Source of the DNA: Candidatus Shapirobacteria bacterium
Lineage (GTDB): Bacteria > Patescibacteriota > Microgenomatia > VGLL01
Length of the DNA stretch: 7,934 bases
Reading direction: 5' to 3'
NCBI GenBank assembly: GCA_016866735.1
Contig: VGLL01000045.1
Span: 1-7,934, forward strand
A program made the position numbers and the translations under genes. Below the pieces are notes generated by a model that made no database searches, was not told where the DNA came from, and was given only the letters and a program-made list of their open reading frames with translations. Positions 6,750 through 7,934 of the stretch are shown here, piece after piece; the first letter of the stretch is position 1, and the number at the start of each line of letters is the position of its first letter.

Positions 6750-6755
6750 TATAAT
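6727..6755 (+). promoter_or_regulatory. Extended -10 promoter of the EamA gene, overlapping the LCP stop
   Basis: TTGTCC (6727-6732, four of six matches to TTGACA) is followed after exactly 17 bp by TATAAT (6750-6755), with the TGn extension at 6747-6749. Those TGA bases are also the stop codon of the LCP gene. Predicted transcription starts near 6762, 7 nt before the ATG at 6769. It is the best promoter in the window. Confidence 0.72.
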
Positions 6756-6768
6756 CGTAAGTGCATAA

Positions 6769-7620
6769 ATGAACTGGTTAGCCCTTATACTTGCAAGTGT
6801 TTTGCTAAATTCAGTAGCTACTGTTCTTCAAAGGGTTGTCCTGAGGGAAGAAAAAAGCGACCCTGTTGCATATTCGATTTTCTTTCAACTTCTGACTGGG
6901 TTACTCATTGGCGGATTTGGGGTTGTAACAAGCGGTCTTACTTTCCCAGATCTGAGACCGCTTGCCCTCTTTCTTATTCTTATGACTTTCCTGTATGGTT
7001 TCGGGAATATCTTTATTTTTCAAGCGTTGAAAGCTGTCGAGGCGTCAAAGTTTACCGTAATCTTCTCTGGTCGCGCGCTTTTTACAATCCTTGCCTCTAC
7101 GCTTTTTATCCGCGAACCCCTGACCCAAAGACAATGGCCCGGGGCCATTCTCATTCTTCTCGGAGTTATAATAGTTAATCTACAAGCATCAAGAATTTCC
7201 CTTAAAAAAGAGGATTTGATAGCATTGCTAGCCGCTGCAAGCTTTGGATTTGCGAACACAAATGATCGATTTCTTCTAAGGTCGTTTAGTCTTTACCCTT
7301 ATGTCTTTCTCGCCTTTATTGTTCCGGCATTATTTATTCTTTCTTTACACCCGCGAAAGATAAAGGAAATGGCGGTATTCCTAGAGAAAAAACTGTTCGT
7401 GAGAATGCTTATATTATGCATTGCCTATGCGGCGGCAGCTATAACTTTCTTTTCGGCCTTGCAAATAGCGCCAAGTTCTTCTCAAGTAGCTACCATCAAT
7501 TTAACAAGCGTGATTGTTACGGTTCTTCTTGCACTTCTTATCCTTAAAGAAAGGAAGAATACGACGAATAAGGTGATTGGGGCATTAATTAGCTTCTTTG
7601 GACTCGTATTAGTGAGTTAA
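6769..7620 (+). CDS. EamA/DMT-superfamily membrane transporter
   Basis: A 283-residue, very hydrophobic inner-membrane protein with about ten predicted transmembrane helices, arranged as two EamA repeats (roughly 3-140 and 147-282). The first repeat ends in the typical run from ALKAVEASKFTVIFS to the REPLT/GAILILLGVIIV motif. The second repeat echoes this with ALQIAPSSSQVATIN followed by ALLILKERKN and a final helix. The size and duplicated fold are normal for drug/metabolite transporters. The family moves amino acids, nucleotides, sugars or drugs, and the substrate cannot be predicted here. There is no Shine-Dalgarno sequence before the ATG, which lies 13 nt after the -10 box, so the mRNA is probably close to leaderless. 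It appears to be transcribed separately from secA-LCP, although read-through is possible. A terminator lies about 120 bp downstream. Family confidence is high, function low. Confidence 0.93.
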   Translation: MNWLALILASVLLNSVATVLQRVVLREEKSDPVAYSIFFQLLTGLLIGGFGVVTSGLTFPDLRPLALFLILMTFLYGFGNIFIFQALKAVEASKFTVIFSGRALFTILASTLFIREPLTQRQWPGAILILLGVIIVNLQASRISLKKEDLIALLAAASFGFANTNDRFLLRSFSLYPYVFLAFIVPALFILSLHPRKIKEMAVFLEKKLFVRMLILCIAYAAAAITFFSALQIAPSSSQVATINLTSVIVTVLLALLILKERKNTTNKVIGALISFFGLVLVS

Positions 7621-7654
7621 CAGTAGATTCTTACCTTGATGGTTAGGGAAAGGC

Positions 7655-7690
7655 GTATAGCTACCATGCTACAGTGTATGGTAGTTATGC
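7655..7690. other. Long stem-loop downstream of the EamA gene
   Basis: Bases 7655-7667 pair with 7678-7690 as a continuous 13-bp stem with two G-U pairs, leaving a 10-nt loop (GCTACAGTGT). No T-tract follows, so it is not a standard terminator. It could be a 3' UTR stability element, part of a small RNA ending at the terminator near 7781, or a protein-binding site. No tRNA-like or known riboswitch motif was recognised. Confidence 0.6.
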
Positions 7691-7740
7691 AGAGACGCAA
7701 ATTGTTGTGCCGCTCGGTACATAAGTTTTAATGATGTAAG

Positions 7741-7784
7741 TGCCACTTTAATAATTCAAATTATTGAAGTGCGAGTTTTTTCTT
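7741..7784 (+). terminator. Rho-independent terminator after the EamA gene
   Basis: Bases 7744-7754 pair with 7761-7771 (11 bp, one G-U), closing a loop of TTCAAA; G7742-C7772 can add to the stem past a bulged C. The stem is followed by CGAG and then six T (7776-7781), CTT. The stem is AT-rich, but the T-run and placement are classic. It would end the EamA transcript with a 3' UTR of about 160 nt containing the upstream stem-loop. Confidence 0.75.
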
Positions 7785-7787
7785 GTA

Positions 7788-7817
7788 TCTTCCAATTTCT
7801 TCTAATATCTTCTAAAC
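7788..7817. repeat. Three tandem 10-bp units (TCTTCYAAWN) after the terminator
   Basis: TCTTCCAATT (7788-7797), TCTTCTAATA (7798-7807) and TCTTCTAAAC (7808-7817) run head to tail. The first six bases differ only at one C/T position. The 10-bp period is close to one helical turn, so all units face the same side of the DNA. They lie between the terminator and a possible promoter, so either a regulator-binding array or a neutral microsatellite is possible. Confidence 0.55.
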
Positions 7818-7838
7818 TGAGCTAAGCTAGGATACCGA

Positions 7839-7844
7839 TAAAAT
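7839..7844 (+). promoter_or_regulatory. Possible -10 box for a gene at the right edge
   Basis: TAAAAT lies 26 nt before the ATG at 7871, with no good -35 (ACTGAG near 7816) and no TG extension. AT-rich DNA will often offer such a hexamer, so support is weak. Confidence 0.22.
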
Positions 7845-7870
7845 ATTGCTAACTGCGGCTAGATGTTTGC

Positions 7871-7934
7871 ATGGAAGAATTTATTGGTAAGAAAGTAAAG
7901 GTAGATTTTGTTCAAGAAATAGGCTGGAAACGTC
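7871..7934 (+). CDS. Possible start of a hypothetical protein (3' truncated)
   Basis: An open frame from ATG 7871 runs to the window edge for 21 codons, beginning MEEFIGKKVKVDFVQEIGWK. The lysine/valine pattern of GKKVKVDFV looks like a real beta-strand start, and the frame lies after a terminator where a new gene is expected. No Shine-Dalgarno sequence is seen. ATG 7863 in another frame stops after 11 codons. The piece is too short to assign a family. Confidence 0.4.
   Translation, partial: MEEFIGKKVKVDFVQEIGWKR

Noticed and set aside
7655..7690. tRNA or riboswitch in the downstream stem-loop
   Set aside because: There is no T-arm (TTCRA) pattern, cloverleaf or known aptamer motif; only a single hairpin is supported.
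7863..7898. ATG 7863 as the start of the right-edge gene
   Set aside because: This frame stops after 11 codons, whereas ATG 7871 stays open to the edge.

Overview
The window most likely comes from a candidate phyla radiation (Patescibacteria) bacterium, perhaps of the Microgenomates or Parcubacteria type. This is inferred from gene style, not from a marker tree. The signs are a SecA with an extended NBD1 loop of the kind I associate with these lineages, a short spermidine-synthase-like methyltransferase, an LCP protein directly behind secA, very tight spacing, and small palindromic or tandem repeats inserted in frame inside conserved genes. No rRNA, tRNA, CRISPR array, transposase or phage gene is visible. 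The genes look like housekeeping and cell-envelope genes rather than an accessory island.

Layout. Bases 1-963 (+) hold the 3' part of an ABC exporter with a fused membrane and ATPase half. Its tail overlaps by 29 bp the tail of a convergent mtaB-type tRNA methylthiotransferase (935-2269, -). A 43-bp divergent intergenic region with mirror-image -10 boxes separates mtaB from a spermidine-synthase-like SAM-binding protein (2313-2978, +). Next come secA (3038-5692, +) and, 10 bp later, an LCP-family envelope protein (5703-6749, +), probably co-transcribed. An EamA/DMT-family transporter (6769-7620, +) has its own extended -10 promoter, which shares bases with the LCP stop codon. The last 314 bp are mostly non-coding: a long stem-loop, a rho-independent terminator, a three-copy 10-bp tandem repeat, and possibly the first 21 codons of another gene.

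How the genes relate. SecA drives Sec-dependent export. The LCP protein is a membrane-anchored enzyme expected to attach glycopolymers to the outside of the cell. The ABC exporter and the EamA protein are membrane transporters. MtaB modifies A37 of ANN-decoding tRNAs. The window therefore mixes envelope biogenesis and translation functions, with no obvious single pathway.

The less ordinary signals are in the small-scale architecture. Four genes (mtaB, the spermidine-synthase-like gene, secA, eamA) have a -10 hexamer only 9-13 nt before the ATG, which predicts leaderless or nearly leaderless mRNAs. The secA promoter is a duplicated extended -10 built around a 17-bp palindrome. Four repeat elements (a 45-bp in-frame duplication carrying a GC-rich palindrome, and tandem 8-, 7- and 10-bp repeats) sit at protein loops or in the spacer. 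I found no convincing new multi-gene system.
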